Positions 1-8,758 of a stretch of DNA of 32,220 nt are shown here, in pieces. The DNA comes from Solobacterium sp. (lineage in GTDB: Bacteria; Bacillota_I; Bacilli_A; Erysipelotrichales; Erysipelotrichaceae). The stretch is taken from contig JAFYHC010000011.1 in the NCBI GenBank assembly GCA_017539385.1, positions 1 to 32,220 on the forward strand, written 5' to 3'. A program made the position numbers and the translations under genes. Positions within the stretch are counted from its first letter, which is position 1, and each line of letters begins with the position of its first letter. The notes below the pieces were generated by a model that was not told the DNA's origin, made no database searches, and saw nothing but the letters and a program-made list of their open reading frames with translations.

Positions 1-3000
1 CCCGGATCAGCTCCGCGGTTCAGGCACAGCTTATACAGTCTGCGTACGAATGCATTGATCGGATCTTCGACATAGACTTTGCACTCTGCAATGACTGTGC
101 CGTTTTCTGCAGAAGCAGTGATGACTGCCTCAGATGCATCCGCGATGCCCTTGTCGGCAACACCAGTCACAACGCCATTCGCATCAACTGTCGCTACGCT
201 TGTATCACTGGAGGACCATGTGATCGTCGGATCTGTTGCGTCTTCCGGTGTAACGGTTGCAGTGAGAGTTTCTGTCTTACCGACACGGATCGTTGTTTCT
301 GTCTTGTTCAGCGTGATTGCTGTAACAGGGATGTGCTTGGATACGACTGTAACTTTGCACAGACCTGTGAAGCCGCCGTCAACTGTTGTAGCAACGAGCC
401 ATGTGCTGCCAAGTGCGACACCTGTAACAACACCGTTTTCATCAACAGATGCAATACCAGGATTCGTTGTGATCCAGCGGACATCCTTGTTTGTTGCATT
501 CTCAGGTTCGATCGTAGCGGTAACTTCTGCAGTTTCGCCTTCGACGACTGTGAGATCTGTTGTGCTGAGTGTGAGGCTTGTTACATTGACCGGAGTCGGA
601 ACAGACTGGTTAACGTTAACGAGCAGGTCTTCAACTGTTCCCGGATTCTCTTCGTTCTCATCATTTGTTGTGATGGTAACGTAAGCATCTTCGTCACGGT
701 TGAGAACCTTGAATGTCAGCTTGGCAATCTTGGAATCAGCCGGAACAGCTTCTTCACTGATGAAGCCAAGGACAACCTTGCCAGGTTCGTTCATATTCAC
801 TGCATGATACTGTGTGAAGCCGTATGCATCGATCAGTTCCAGCTTAGCCGGATCATATTCGTATGTATACATACCGTTCGTCATTTCTTCATCAGCAGTG
901 AATGTGAGAACTTTGTAATCCTGGATCTTTTCGACATTTTCATCATCGGAATCATCCGGGATCGGATCAGCTTCTGCAAATACTGTATTTACAGAACCCT
1001 TGACGATCTTCTTCATCGGCGTTCTCTTTGTGACCTGTGTTTCAGCCGCAACAGGAGTGCCTTCGATCTTCGGCAGATGAGCACTGCCAGCATCTGCTGC
1101 AGAAGCGTCTGCGTCATACAGACCGCTTACCGGCCATACAGATTCAGCGAAAGAACCAAGGTTGTATGCAGCACTGTAATCGTCTGCTTCCGCATTATAG
1201 CCTATTGCAATAAGGTCTACCTTATTTTCTGCCTGTTCGAAACGACTCCAGAAGAAGTACTCTTCCTGTGTGTCCTGATTATAGACATAATGCAGAGAGT
1301 TCCAGTAATCCATGCTGGTTTCTGCTCCGGCACTGCCAAACGCAACAGCGTTAAAGTTTCCATAGGACCCGTTATACGGCAGAATTGCCGTCTGGTAAAG
1401 AGTACCTGAAGTATCCATTATGCCAAGTACATCAGCAGTTCCATATGCCGTCTCCATGGTACCTAAGAATGTTACACCGAGCAGGTAATTTGAAACATAC
1501 GAACTGTAATCGAAAGCAACAATATAAGCACCTTTTGTACGATCAATGCCTACTACATACTTACCATATGTACCAACTATGAGATCACATGTCGGAGCAT
1601 ATGCAAGGTCTGAAACGCCAACACCGACATCACCAATTGCGGTCGGAGCGTAGCCGTTTGCTTCATCGATCGAATACAATGTTGCGTTATCGTTATCTGT
1701 ATCCAGTGTTACTGCATACAGTGTGCCGTCTGCGTGCCGTGCTACAGATGTGAACTCACCGTTCATACTGCCGGAGAGTTTCGTGTAGTTCGGCAGGTTA
1801 CCGGTATTGAATGTACTGAAGTTAACAGAAGCATTCTCATCCCAGACGATTGCGTTCAGATCCATCTCGATTGAAACAACTTCAACTGCAGCTGTTGCGG
1901 ATTTCTCCGGATCAGCTTCCGGTACGACTGTGATCGTTGTTGTACCAACAGCGACACCAGTTACAAGACCTGTTTCATCTACTGTAGCGATGGATTCATC
2001 TGCAGATGTCCATGTAACGTTATCGTTGTAGCCCCAAGGAGCGACATCAGCTGTCAGCTGTACAGATGTTCCCTTGATAACAGATGTGGATTCTGGAGAT
2101 ACGGTAATGGAGACTTCCGGATCTACATATTCTTCTGCAGCGTTCAGGTTCAGCTTCCAGACTGTCTTGTTCATTGCATAGTCATAGACTTCCAGATACA
2201 GATACGGGCTGGAATCTTCTGCCAGTGTGAATGCATATGTATTTTCTGCACCCTTTTCATCTGCTTCCCCGGCATACTGTGCATCCAGATATGCACCGGA
2301 CTTATCATACAGAACAACAGCAGCGATGTATTCGTTATCCGAAGCAACGATGTTCAGAACGCCGTCAGCTACACCGGATGCGTCTTTGTTGACGACCGGA
2401 GCTGTATTATCTACAACTGCAGAGATCGTCATTGCACCCTTTGTGCTGACTTTATCCCAGTCCATCTTACCTTCATTTGTCAGGTAGTATTCCGGAGCCA
2501 TGTTGTATGTGAAGGTCAGAGTCTTTCCTTCTTCAACATCCTTCGGTACATAGTTGAATGCCGGCAGAGATGTTGTGTTGTACCAGGTAGCGCCATTACG
2601 ATAGTAGTAAGCCGCATAGGAAGAACCGCGTTCAACTTCAGACAGAACGTTTTCACCTTCTGTTACAGTGAACTTAGAACCAGCTGCGTTGCGGATCTGC
2701 GTGTAAGACGGGCCAACAAGAGTTGTCTTGGAGCTGATTGCATTTCTTTCCGGATGATATGTTTCATCGTCCTTGATCGGGTTGCCACCGAAGATATAGT
2801 TATCTTTGTTGCCTGCATACTTGATGATGTAAGTTTCATTCGTAAGAGAATCCTGCCAGTTGTTGAATACAGCTGCCATGTACGGATAACGTGTTTCTTC
2901 GTCATATGCATATTCGAGGTAGGAACCCTTATCGTTGAAGGATGGTTCGGACCAGCTGCCATAATAACCGAATACCGGAATGGAGTGTTCTTCACCGATG

Positions 3001-5807
3001 ACACCTTCTGCAGTAGTAGCTTCTCTTACAAAGATCAGACCTTCTACATAGTTGCCATTCAGTTCTTCGCTGCCAACTTCATCCATAGAACCATTCAGGT
3101 CGATATTCGCTGTTACAGTGATTGTCTCACCAGCCGGAACGACGAGGTCAACTGCGCCGATCTTCTTCAGTGCCAGGTAAGCATCATGTGTATCTGTATC
3201 GCCATCGTTATCGATATCGGAATTTTCTTCCTCATTGATACTTTCGCGTACGCCTGTGACATATTCGAGCAGTGCTACTGCATCAGCCTTTTCAACAACA
3301 CCATCGCCATTGAAGTCGAAGCCGTCGAATTCCTCTTTTGCAGCAACCGGCTGTCCATCCTTTGTGAATGTAACGATTGCTGTTCCAAGAGGCATTGTGT
3401 CTCTGCTCAGATAAGCAGTGCCGTCTTCATCAACATCGATACCCTGTGTGAACATTTCACCATCGAGTTCAACTGTTGTATCTTCATCTGTCATGTTCAG
3501 GACATCGAATGTAACAGTGTACTTACCTGTACGGTCTGCGTCTTCACCAAGCAGTGCTTTGACTTTGCCGTCTGCGTAGGAGCTTGTGTAAGCTGCCTTG
3601 TCGACTGCTGTGCCATTGACTGTTGTGCCCTTCATGATGATAGCTGTCTTTGTGTTTGCGGCTGCTTCTACATCAACCAGACCTGCGCCCTGCTTCAGCA
3701 GAGATGCATAGTACTTGTTGGATTCAAGAACGACCGGCTTAGCAGTGGACATGAGCAGGCTCAGACCGAGCTGTCTTGCTGTGAGTCCTGTCTTTGCTTC
3801 CAGGTCTGCTTCATCCATATACTGACGGAGAACAGCTGTGATACCTGTGATCTGCGGAGCTGCCATGGATGTACCGGACATATTTTCATATGCCATACCG
3901 CCCTTCGGCAGACCGTTGACGGAATAGATGTTTCCGCCCGGAGCAGTGATTTCCGGCTTGAGGTTCAGGTCACTTGTTGTACCCCAGCTGGAGAAATCGC
4001 TCATCGTATAATATTCAGCATCATAGACTTCTGTTGTGACTTCCGATGCAGACGGAACGATTACTGTTCCTTCGTAGTATGTAGCATCGTTGATTGTCTT
4101 TTCTTCACCGTTTGCGATGAACATCTGACCTTCTGCCTGTGTAACAGAAGCAACCGGAGCTGTGTAGCTGTAACCTTTCAGGTTCAGACCGATCGTACCA
4201 GGCTGGTTGTTATAGATAACAACACCAGCGGCACCGTTGGAAACAGCTGCATTTGCTTTTTCGAAGAAGCTGGAGTTACCTCTGGAGACTACTGCGATCT
4301 TACCTGCAAGAACGTCTTTCAGAGCAGCCATTTCTTCTTCTAAGCCGAAGCCTGTGATTGCAATGTACTGGTATTCACCGGCAATGCTGGTGAACGGAGC
4401 ATTCTGAGCGCTGGAACCATCGCTGAAGAAGATGTTATTTCCGCCAACTTTGAACGGTGTGCCTGTGTAACCATCGTTGTCGATGGAAGCAACTGTGAAC
4501 GGCTGTGTGAAGGAACCCGGGCTTCCGCCTGTAGCGAAGTTTGCATCATCTGCATAGAGTTCACCAATGCTCGGTTCAGACCAGTCATAGTTGTTACCTG
4601 CGGACATGACAGCAACTGTATCGCTCTGTGTCAGTTCAGCAAGGATCTGCATGTACTGGTTGGATGTTGTTGTCAGACCAGCATTGGAAGAACCAAGGGA
4701 CAGGTTAACAGAAGCAGCACCGAGGATGATTGCGTCTTCAATTGCTACGAAGTAGTCAGAATCATATGCACCGCCGCCTTTGCCGAAGACCTTCATAACG
4801 ATGATCTGTGCATCCGGTGCCTGGCCCTGTGTATGTACTTCTGTCAGTGCATCTACGAAGTTGCCTTCTGCGTCTTTGACATAACGGTTGGCTGCAGCGA
4901 TACCGGAAACGTGAGAACCATGTTCTTCCTGTGTATCGTTGTCATGTGTTACATCCAGGTCCATATCAACATAGTTGAATGCATACGGAACTTTTGTAGA
5001 CAGATAGACATCATCGGATGTGACTGCACCCTGTGTTTCATAATAGATGTTTGTTTCTTTGAACAGTTCATCTATGTCTGCCTTGTCGATCAGATCAACT
5101 TCTTTGTCCAGTGTGCTGATTGCATAATCAAACGCTTCCGGATCAAAGGATCTGTGGTCTGTATCCAGACCGGTATCGACGATTGCGACTGCCTGACCGG
5201 CACCGGTATAGTTGGACCATACCTGTGTTGTGTTGGTCATGTCGGAGGCTACGCTCATGTTCGGATCATCAGCCTGTTTTCCCGGTTCAACAGCTTCGTA
5301 CTGGTTTTCTACGAAGACATCTTTGACACCTTTCACCGCCTTGATTCTTTCGATGGATGTGACCGGTACATTAGCGGAAATAATATTTGCGGCTAAAGTA
5401 ATATTCCAGACAACATCCAGTTTTTTGCCATGCAGTGCCTGCTGAGAAATCGTGTTGGCCATCTGCTGCTGTTTTGCATACAGTCCAGCACGATAATTCT
5501 TTGCGGCGCTGTTGGAAGCGATACCCTCTGCAGCATAACCTGCTTCGAGTGTGGAACTGCCATCAAGTACGATCGATACACGAACGTTCTTGGCAACATT
5601 CTGCTCAGCTTCTACAGGCGCTTCTTCGATCTTGCCCTTCGGCTCGATGCTCTGAATGTCTTTTCCGTCTGTTTCTTCCCATGTAATGGAAGAGCCTTCG
5701 GAAGAGTCGCCTTCAGCCCTTGCAGAAATGCTGCTGAGACTGATTGATGTAACCATCATAAAGACGGCGAGAACCAGACTCAGGAGTCTCTTGCAAAGTA
5801 AACCCAT
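1..5807 (-). CDS. Secreted S8 subtilisin-like cell-envelope protease (lactocepin/C5a-peptidase-like), C-terminus cut by window edge
   Basis: Reading the minus strand from ATG 5807 gives about 1935 codons without a stop up to the window edge. A signal peptide (KR, hydrophobic core, SARA-type cleavage near residue 31) is followed by an I9-like propeptide (about 75-175) and an S8 domain. Asp211 (VAIVDTGLD), His296 (HGSHVSG), oxyanion Asn405 (SAGNN) and Ser647 (GTSMAAP) form the catalytic set. A PA domain (about 476-575) is inserted between His and Ser, as in lactocepins. After it come an Fn3-like region, two dockerin-like EF-hand loops (about 828-875; DFNGDG, DIDNDGD), a BIG2 domain (about 1227-1305), a beta-propeller-like stretch (about 1310-1600), a cohesin-like domain (about 1625-1715), two more BIG2 domains (about 1740-1905) and the start of a DUF4214 domain (FVRRLYKL). 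It should cleave proteins outside the cell. The RBS is AAGGGG 8 nt before ATG. I found no frameshift in the stretches I retranslated. The anchor, if any, lies beyond the window. Confidence 0.93.
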   Translation of the reverse strand, partial: MGLLCKRLLSLVLAVFMMVTSISLSSISARAEGDSSEGSSITWEETDGKDIQSIEPKGKIEEAPVEAEQNVAKNVRVSIVLDGSSTLEAGYAAEGIASNSAAKNYRAGLYAKQQQMANTISQQALHGKKLDVVWNITLAANIISANVPVTSIERIKAVKGVKDVFVENQYEAVEPGKQADDPNMSVASDMTNTTQVWSNYTGAGQAVAIVDTGLDTDHRSFDPEAFDYAISTLDKEVDLIDKADIDELFKETNIYYETQGAVTSDDVYLSTKVPYAFNYVDMDLDVTHDNDTQEEHGSHVSGIAAANRYVKDAEGNFVDALTEVHTQGQAPDAQIIVMKVFGKGGGAYDSDYFVAIEDAIILGAASVNLSLGSSNAGLTTTSNQYMQILAELTQSDTVAVMSAGNNYDWSEPSIGELYADDANFATGGSPGSFTQPFTVASIDNDGYTGTPFKVGGNNIFFSDGSSAQNAPFTSIAGEYQYIAITGFGLEEEMAALKDVLAGKIAVVSRGNSSFFEKANAAVSNGAAGVVIYNNQPGTIGLNLKGYSYTAPVASVTQAEGQMFIANGEEKTINDATYYEGTVIVPSASEVTTEVYDAEYYTMSDFSSWGTTSDLNLKPEITAPGGNIYSVNGLPKGGMAYENMSGTSMAAPQITGITAVLRQYMDEADLEAKTGLTARQLGLSLLMSTAKPVVLESNKYYASLLKQGAGLVDVEAAANTKTAIIMKGTTVNGTAVDKAAYTSSYADGKVKALLGEDADRTGKYTVTFDVLNMTDEDTTVELDGEMFTQGIDVDEDGTAYLSRDTMPLGTAIVTFTKDGQPVAAKEEFDGFDFNGDGVVEKADAVALLEYVTGVRESINEEENSDIDNDGDTDTHDAYLALKKIGAVDLVVPAGETITVTANIDLNGSMDEVGSEELNGNYVEGLIFVREATTAEGVIGEEHSIPVFGYYGSWSEPSFNDKGSYLEYAYDEETRYPYMAAVFNNWQDSLTNETYIIKYAGNKDNYIFGGNPIKDDETYHPERNAISSKTTLVGPSYTQIRNAAGSKFTVTEGENVLSEVERGSSYAAYYYRNGATWYNTTSLPAFNYVPKDVEEGKTLTFTYNMAPEYYLTNEGKMDWDKVSTKGAMTISAVVDNTAPVVNKDASGVADGVLNIVASDNEYIAAVVLYDKSGAYLDAQYAGEADEKGAENTYAFTLAEDSSPYLYLEVYDYAMNKTVWKLNLNAAEEYVDPEVSITVSPESTSVIKGTSVQLTADVAPWGYNDNVTWTSADESIATVDETGLVTGVAVGTTTITVVPEADPEKSATAAVEVVSIEMDLNAIVWDENASVNFSTFNTGNLPNYTKLSGSMNGEFTSVARHADGTLYAVTLDTDNDNATLYSIDEANGYAPTAIGDVGVGVSDLAYAPTCDLIVGTYGKYVVGIDRTKGAYIVAFDYSSYVSNYLLGVTFLGTMETAYGTADVLGIMDTSGTLYQTAILPYNGSYGNFNAVAFGSAGAETSMDYWNSLHYVYNQDTQEEYFFWSRFEQAENKVDLIAIGYNAEADDYSAAYNLGSFAESVWPVSGLYDADASAADAGSAHLPKIEGTPVAAETQVTKRTPMKKIVKGSVNTVFAEADPIPDDSDDENVEKIQDYKVLTFTADEEMTNGMYTYEYDPAKLELIDAYGFTQYHAVNMNEPGKVVLGFISEEAVPADSKIAKLTFKVLNRDEDAYVTITTNDENEENPGTVEDLLVNVNQSVPTPVNVTSLTLSTTDLTVVEGETAEVTATIEPENATNKDVRWITTNPGIASVDENGVVTGVALGSTWLVATTVDGGFTGLCKVTVVSKHIPVTAITLNKTETTIRVGKTETLTATVTPEDATDPTITWSSSDTSVATVDANGVVTGVADKGIADASEAVITASAENGTVIAECKVYVEDPINAFVRRLYKLCLNRGADP

Positions 5808-5845
5808 TTTCTTTTCCCCTTTCTTCTTAGGATATGGATCCTGTA

Positions 5846-5912
5846 TCAAAAAAAATAGTACCGCATCGGCCATTTCAATTCAATCATTGAGAACTGACGC
5901 GCGGCACTATTT
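5846..5912 (-). terminator. Rho-independent terminator of the 8186-5947 operon
   Basis: On the minus strand, AAATAGTGCCGC (5912-5901) can pair with GCGGTACTATTT (5864-5853) over 12 bp with one G-U pair. Eight T residues (5855-5848) follow. The loop is unusually long, about 36 nt. It lies just after the DUF2200 stop at 5947 and shares bases with the S8 protease promoter. Confidence 0.6.
5855..5883 (-). promoter_or_regulatory. Sigma-A-type promoter of the S8 protease
   Basis: On the minus strand TTGAAT (5883-5878) and TACTAT (5860-5855) are separated by 17 bp, and the start codon lies about 48 nt downstream of the -10. The -10 sits in the 3' arm of the terminator of the preceding operon, so the two signals overlap. 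The hexamers are good but not perfect. Confidence 0.55.
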
Positions 5913-5946
5913 TCAGCAAATTTTTCTTTTTGTTGTGTAACTGTTT

Positions 5947-6321
5947 TCAAAAATGTTTTTCTGCCGGGGACACTTGTTCCTGACGCAGGATTTTTTCCAT
6001 TGGTCTGCCTTTTGCCAGCTCATCCACCAGCTTGTCGAGACGCCGTATATCACGCATCAGAGGATCTTCGATGGTCTCCACCTGAACACCGCATATTTTG
6101 CCGGTGATCCTGTCCGCTGCCGGGTTGATCTGCGGTGCTTTGCGGAAGAAATCCCCGTATGTCATACCGGTACATTCCCCCAGCTGCTCTTTCGTATACC
6201 CGGTAAGCCAGCACGTTACCGTATCCACTTCGTCCTTTGAGCGGCCTTTGCGTTCTGCCTTCTGCACCAGCAGTGCATAGACCTTTTCAAAGTCCATGTC
6301 GAAGATACTGACCCTTGCCAT
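5947..6321 (-). CDS. DUF2200 family protein
   Basis: A 124-residue protein starting MARVSIFDMDFEKVY. It matches my memory of the DUF2200 family, which has this N-terminal phrase, a middle section with CWLTGYT, and a charged C-terminus (MRDIRRLDKLVDELAKG). No biochemical function is established for the family that I know of. No signal peptide or membrane segment is visible, so it is probably cytoplasmic. The frame stays open upstream to 6489, but that part overlaps the preceding gene, so the conserved Met at 6321 is the likely start. It comes one base after the DUF1349 stop (TAAcATG), with no strong ribosome binding site, which suggests translational coupling. It is the last gene of a four-gene operon. 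Confidence 0.8.
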   Translation of the reverse strand: MARVSIFDMDFEKVYALLVQKAERKGRSKDEVDTVTCWLTGYTKEQLGECTGMTYGDFFRKAPQINPAADRITGKICGVQVETIEDPLMRDIRRLDKLVDELAKGRPMEKILRQEQVSPAEKHF

Positions 6322-6322
6322 G

Positions 6323-6922
6323 TTATTCGTCGTCCGGCTGCTGTCCGTCATGTGCCTTCCACATGCACTCTCCGGTATGCAGATCGGTAAATACAGCGGT
6401 AAACGAAGAATCCTCCGGACTGCAGGCATAGATACCGTAGCGGATCGTTTTGCCGCCTTCGTACATATGGCAGACACGCATCTGTTCAAAGTGTTCCCCG
6501 TCTCTGGAACATTCTACGCAATAGTCGTCTTCCCGGCGGCTGAAGCGATACCACATGACTTTGACATCAGCCGGGATCGCAGTCGTTGCCCAGTCGGAAT
6601 AGCCATGGTTGGTGACGACGGAGCCGAGATGCTGGAAGTCTTCGTTTTCGTATTCCACGGATGCTTTCAGCCAGTTCTCGCTGTCCAGATACATGACGAT
6701 GCCGCACTGATCAAAGCGGTGGTGGCTGCCGGTGAAGTCGGTCTTCACGGTAAATGAGAAATACTTCTCATCGGTTTCCCACTGCAGTGCCGGTGCACTG
6801 TCATTGCGGAAATGATAGTACGTACGCTGCCACAAATCGGTATGCGGCTCGGTCGTGATCGTGATTTCATCTTCACCGATCGTGTACTCTTTTGGTTCTC
6901 TGATCCATTTGTATGTTTTCAT
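6323..6922 (-). CDS. DUF1349 (concanavalin-like fold) protein
   Basis: A 199-residue protein with the hallmarks of DUF1349: an aromatic, beta-rich sequence with the phrases QCGIVMYLDSENWLKASVEY and FTAVFTDLHTGEC. The family adopts a concanavalin/LamG-like sandwich and is often described as carbohydrate-binding or hydrolase-associated, but its role is not firmly known. No signal peptide, so cytoplasmic. An AGGAGG site lies 5 nt before the ATG, and the stop codon of the upstream hydrolase (TAAGGAGG) overlaps this site, so the two are in one operon. Its own stop is one base from the DUF2200 start. Confidence 0.85.
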   Translation of the reverse strand: MKTYKWIREPKEYTIGEDEITITTEPHTDLWQRTYYHFRNDSAPALQWETDEKYFSFTVKTDFTGSHHRFDQCGIVMYLDSENWLKASVEYENEDFQHLGSVVTNHGYSDWATTAIPADVKVMWYRFSRREDDYCVECSRDGEHFEQMRVCHMYEGGKTIRYGIYACSPEDSSFTAVFTDLHTGECMWKAHDGQQPDDE

Positions 6923-6935
6923 AGTGTCCTCCTTA

Positions 6936-7751
6936 TTATATATATGTGCTCTTCAGCCATGTGCTGAATGCTTCACACAGTTTTCTGCGGGCAAGCCGGC
7001 TTTCTTTGTGCCATGGCATCATCAGATCAAAGGCATGCATATTTACATGATAGACATCCGCGGATGCCGGTACACCGGCTTCCTGCAGATTCTTTACATA
7101 TGCCATCGTTTCGCAGTAGAACGGCTCCATGTCACTGACAAATGTATAACACGGCGGCATGCCCCGGTAATCCGTTTCTTTTGCGGCAGAAGCGTACTTT
7201 GGAATCTGATCGGTACCATAGAGATCTTTCAGATACAGGGACCAGCCAAAATGATTCCGCCTGGTATTCCATATGTGGGCATGGTTGTCTCTGGAACTGT
7301 CTGTGTCATCCGCATCCATCATCGGATAGAGCGGGATCTGGAACGCAACCGGTATCTCCCCTTTATCTCTTGCATAGAGGCATACTGCCGCTGCCAGGCC
7401 GCCGCCGGCACTTTCTCCGCCTACCACCATCCGTGATGGATCAATGCCAAGCTCTTCCGCATGATCATGCATATACACAAGCGCCGCATAGCAGTCCTTC
7501 AAAGCAGCGGGATACGGTGCATGGAATGCAAGACGGTATGCCACAGAGAGCACAACTGCCCCATATTTCTCCGCAAGCATCTTGCCGGCGGAAACATCCA
7601 GCATCTCCGCCATGCCTGTCACATAGCCCCCGCCATGGATCCACAGGATGCCAGGCAACGGATGCGCTGCCTGTTTCGGACGCAGGATCAATAGTTTCCG
7701 CAGTCCTTCCCCGGTATCGATATAGCGCTTTTCTTTCAGCAGTCTGACCAT
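6936..7751 (-). CDS. Alpha/beta hydrolase, HSL-type esterase
   Basis: A 271-residue esterase of the hormone-sensitive lipase type. HGGGY (residues 39-43) is the oxyanion motif and Ser114 in GESAGGG is the nucleophile. Asp207 or Glu209 (SDMEP) and His239 (NMHAFD) complete the triad. It is expected to hydrolyse short-chain acyl or aryl esters; the substrate cannot be read from sequence. No signal peptide, so cytoplasmic. The start has a GAGGAAG site about 5 nt upstream that overlaps the TGA of the small membrane protein gene. Its own TAA overlaps the ribosome binding site of the DUF1349 gene. These overlaps show one tightly packed transcript. Confidence 0.9.
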   Translation of the reverse strand: MVRLLKEKRYIDTGEGLRKLLILRPKQAAHPLPGILWIHGGGYVTGMAEMLDVSAGKMLAEKYGAVVLSVAYRLAFHAPYPAALKDCYAALVYMHDHAEELGIDPSRMVVGGESAGGGLAAAVCLYARDKGEIPVAFQIPLYPMMDADDTDSSRDNHAHIWNTRRNHFGWSLYLKDLYGTDQIPKYASAAKETDYRGMPPCYTFVSDMEPFYCETMAYVKNLQEAGVPASADVYHVNMHAFDLMMPWHKESRLARRKLCEAFSTWLKSTYI

Positions 7752-7760
7752 TGTACTTCC

Positions 7761-8186
7761 TCAGAAGAACAATGCACGTGTCTGAGGCAATAGCAGTATC
7801 ACCAGTATTGCTGTATAAGCAATGAGTTTTAATAACGGGAATGCATTGATCTTCCCCTTCAGTTTAACCAATACGGAACAGATAGAAAAGGCATTGAATC
7901 CAAAAGAGATCACATATGCCAGCGGACTGCCTGCCTGAAATAAACACAGGCTGGTAATTCCCTGTACGATGCCGACAACAAAGGTCACCCATCCCATCTT
8001 TCTCGCAAATGCACTGCGTTTGTCCGCATCCTGCAGTTTTTCCATGAATTTGTCGGATAGTTCCAGCGGATTCAGTTCTTTTCTTCCCAATGCATACAGC
8101 AGGCCTGTCACAATGCTGAAAACACACAGCACACCATAAAAGACACCGCACAGCATCAACGGTATGTTCTTTCCCTGCAATATCAT
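7761..8186 (-). CDS. Small four-helix membrane protein, function unknown
   Basis: I do not recognise a family. From ATG 8186 the protein has 141 residues and four hydrophobic segments. They run roughly from PLMLCGVFYGVL, MGWVTFVVGIVQG, PLAYVISFGFNAF and LLKLIAYTAILVILL, with a charged loop (KELNPLELSDKFMEKLQDADKR) after the first. The frame stays open to 8243, but the start at 8186 has an AGAGGTGA ribosome binding site 6 nt upstream and opens straight into the first helix, so I prefer it. It is the first gene of the operon with the hydrolase, DUF1349 and DUF2200 genes. A terminator of the previous operon lies just upstream. Confidence 0.75.
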   Translation of the reverse strand: MILQGKNIPLMLCGVFYGVLCVFSIVTGLLYALGRKELNPLELSDKFMEKLQDADKRSAFARKMGWVTFVVGIVQGITSLCLFQAGSPLAYVISFGFNAFSICSVLVKLKGKINAFPLLKLIAYTAILVILLLPQTRALFF

Positions 8187-8209
8187 ACAGTTCACCTCTT
8201 TTGTTAAAT

Positions 8210-8218
8210 ATAGTACCA
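8210..8218 (-). promoter_or_regulatory. Possible extended -10 promoter of the 8186-5947 operon
   Basis: TGGTACTAT on the minus strand (8218-8210) fits an extended -10 (TGnTATAAT) about 24 nt before the start codon and downstream of the terminator at 8246-8270. No convincing -35 is visible, so this is tentative. Confidence 0.35.
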
Positions 8219-8245
8219 GTGTATCGCATATTGGCTCTCTCATAC

Positions 8246-8270
8246 AAAAAATACCGTCATGCGACGGTAT
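8246..8270 (-). terminator. Rho-independent terminator of the vanY-capA-nimA-like operon
   Basis: On the minus strand ATACCGTC (8270-8263), loop GCAT, GACGGTAT (8258-8251), then five T residues. It starts 5 nt after the stop of the NimA-like gene. Confidence 0.85.
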
Positions 8271-8275
8271 TGGAA

Positions 8276-8758
8276 TTAACGCTCCCGGACAAGCTTGCCG
8301 GAAATGTGTTCAGGAATGAGTGCGAACATTGCGGTGCGCGGACCGGAATTCCTCACTTCTTTCTCGATATAATCAGAATCCTGTGTAAACTGATAACTCA
8401 GTTTGCGGGAAATGTCATAGATCGTATCGCGGTCTTCAATGAATTCCACTATGCCAAAGACGATCACGCTGCGGAATGTCAGGTACCATTCCCCTTCTGT
8501 CGGTTCACCGGCATAGACGGTATACGATACTTTGTCATGCGCTTTGAGCGCTTCGATCTTGTGACCGAACATGCCGCTGTGGAAGTAGAGCTTCCCGTCT
8601 TCCTCATTGTAGAAATGATTGTGCGGGACGCCATAGGGATAGTCATTGTCACCCAGCACACTGAGCACACCGCGCTTTTCGCTTTTCAGCAATGATACGC
8701 ATTCTTCCTGACTGAGTTCCTGTTTCTTACGGACCAGGTCACGGAATTCACTCATCAT
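8276..8758 (-). CDS. Pyridoxamine-5'-phosphate-oxidase-fold protein, NimA-like
   Basis: A 160-residue split-barrel flavin-fold protein. The phrases RGVLSVLGDNDYPYGVPHNHFY, LYFHSGMFGHKIEALKAHDKVSYTVY and WYLTFRSVIVFGIVEFIED follow the NimA/PNPOx-like pattern, where a flavin cofactor sits at the dimer interface. Members reduce nitroimidazoles or other small molecules, or have unknown roles; resistance cannot be inferred from sequence alone. Two adjacent ATG codons (8758, 8755) are possible. GGAGG lies 3 nt from the first and 6 nt from the second, so the second may be used. The TGA of the upstream CapA-like gene overlaps the start (ATGATGA), which indicates translational coupling. Confidence 0.88.
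   Translation of the reverse strand: MMSEFRDLVRKKQELSQEECVSLLKSEKRGVLSVLGDNDYPYGVPHNHFYNEEDGKLYFHSGMFGHKIEALKAHDKVSYTVYAGEPTEGEWYLTFRSVIVFGIVEFIEDRDTIYDISRKLSYQFTQDSDYIEKEVRNSGPRTAMFALIPEHISGKLVRER

Noticed and set aside
2754..4343. A 529-codon plus-strand frame inside the S8 protease, and another at 333-1409
   Set aside because: Cys-rich antisense shadows of the protease, which reads continuously on the minus strand with all catalytic residues.
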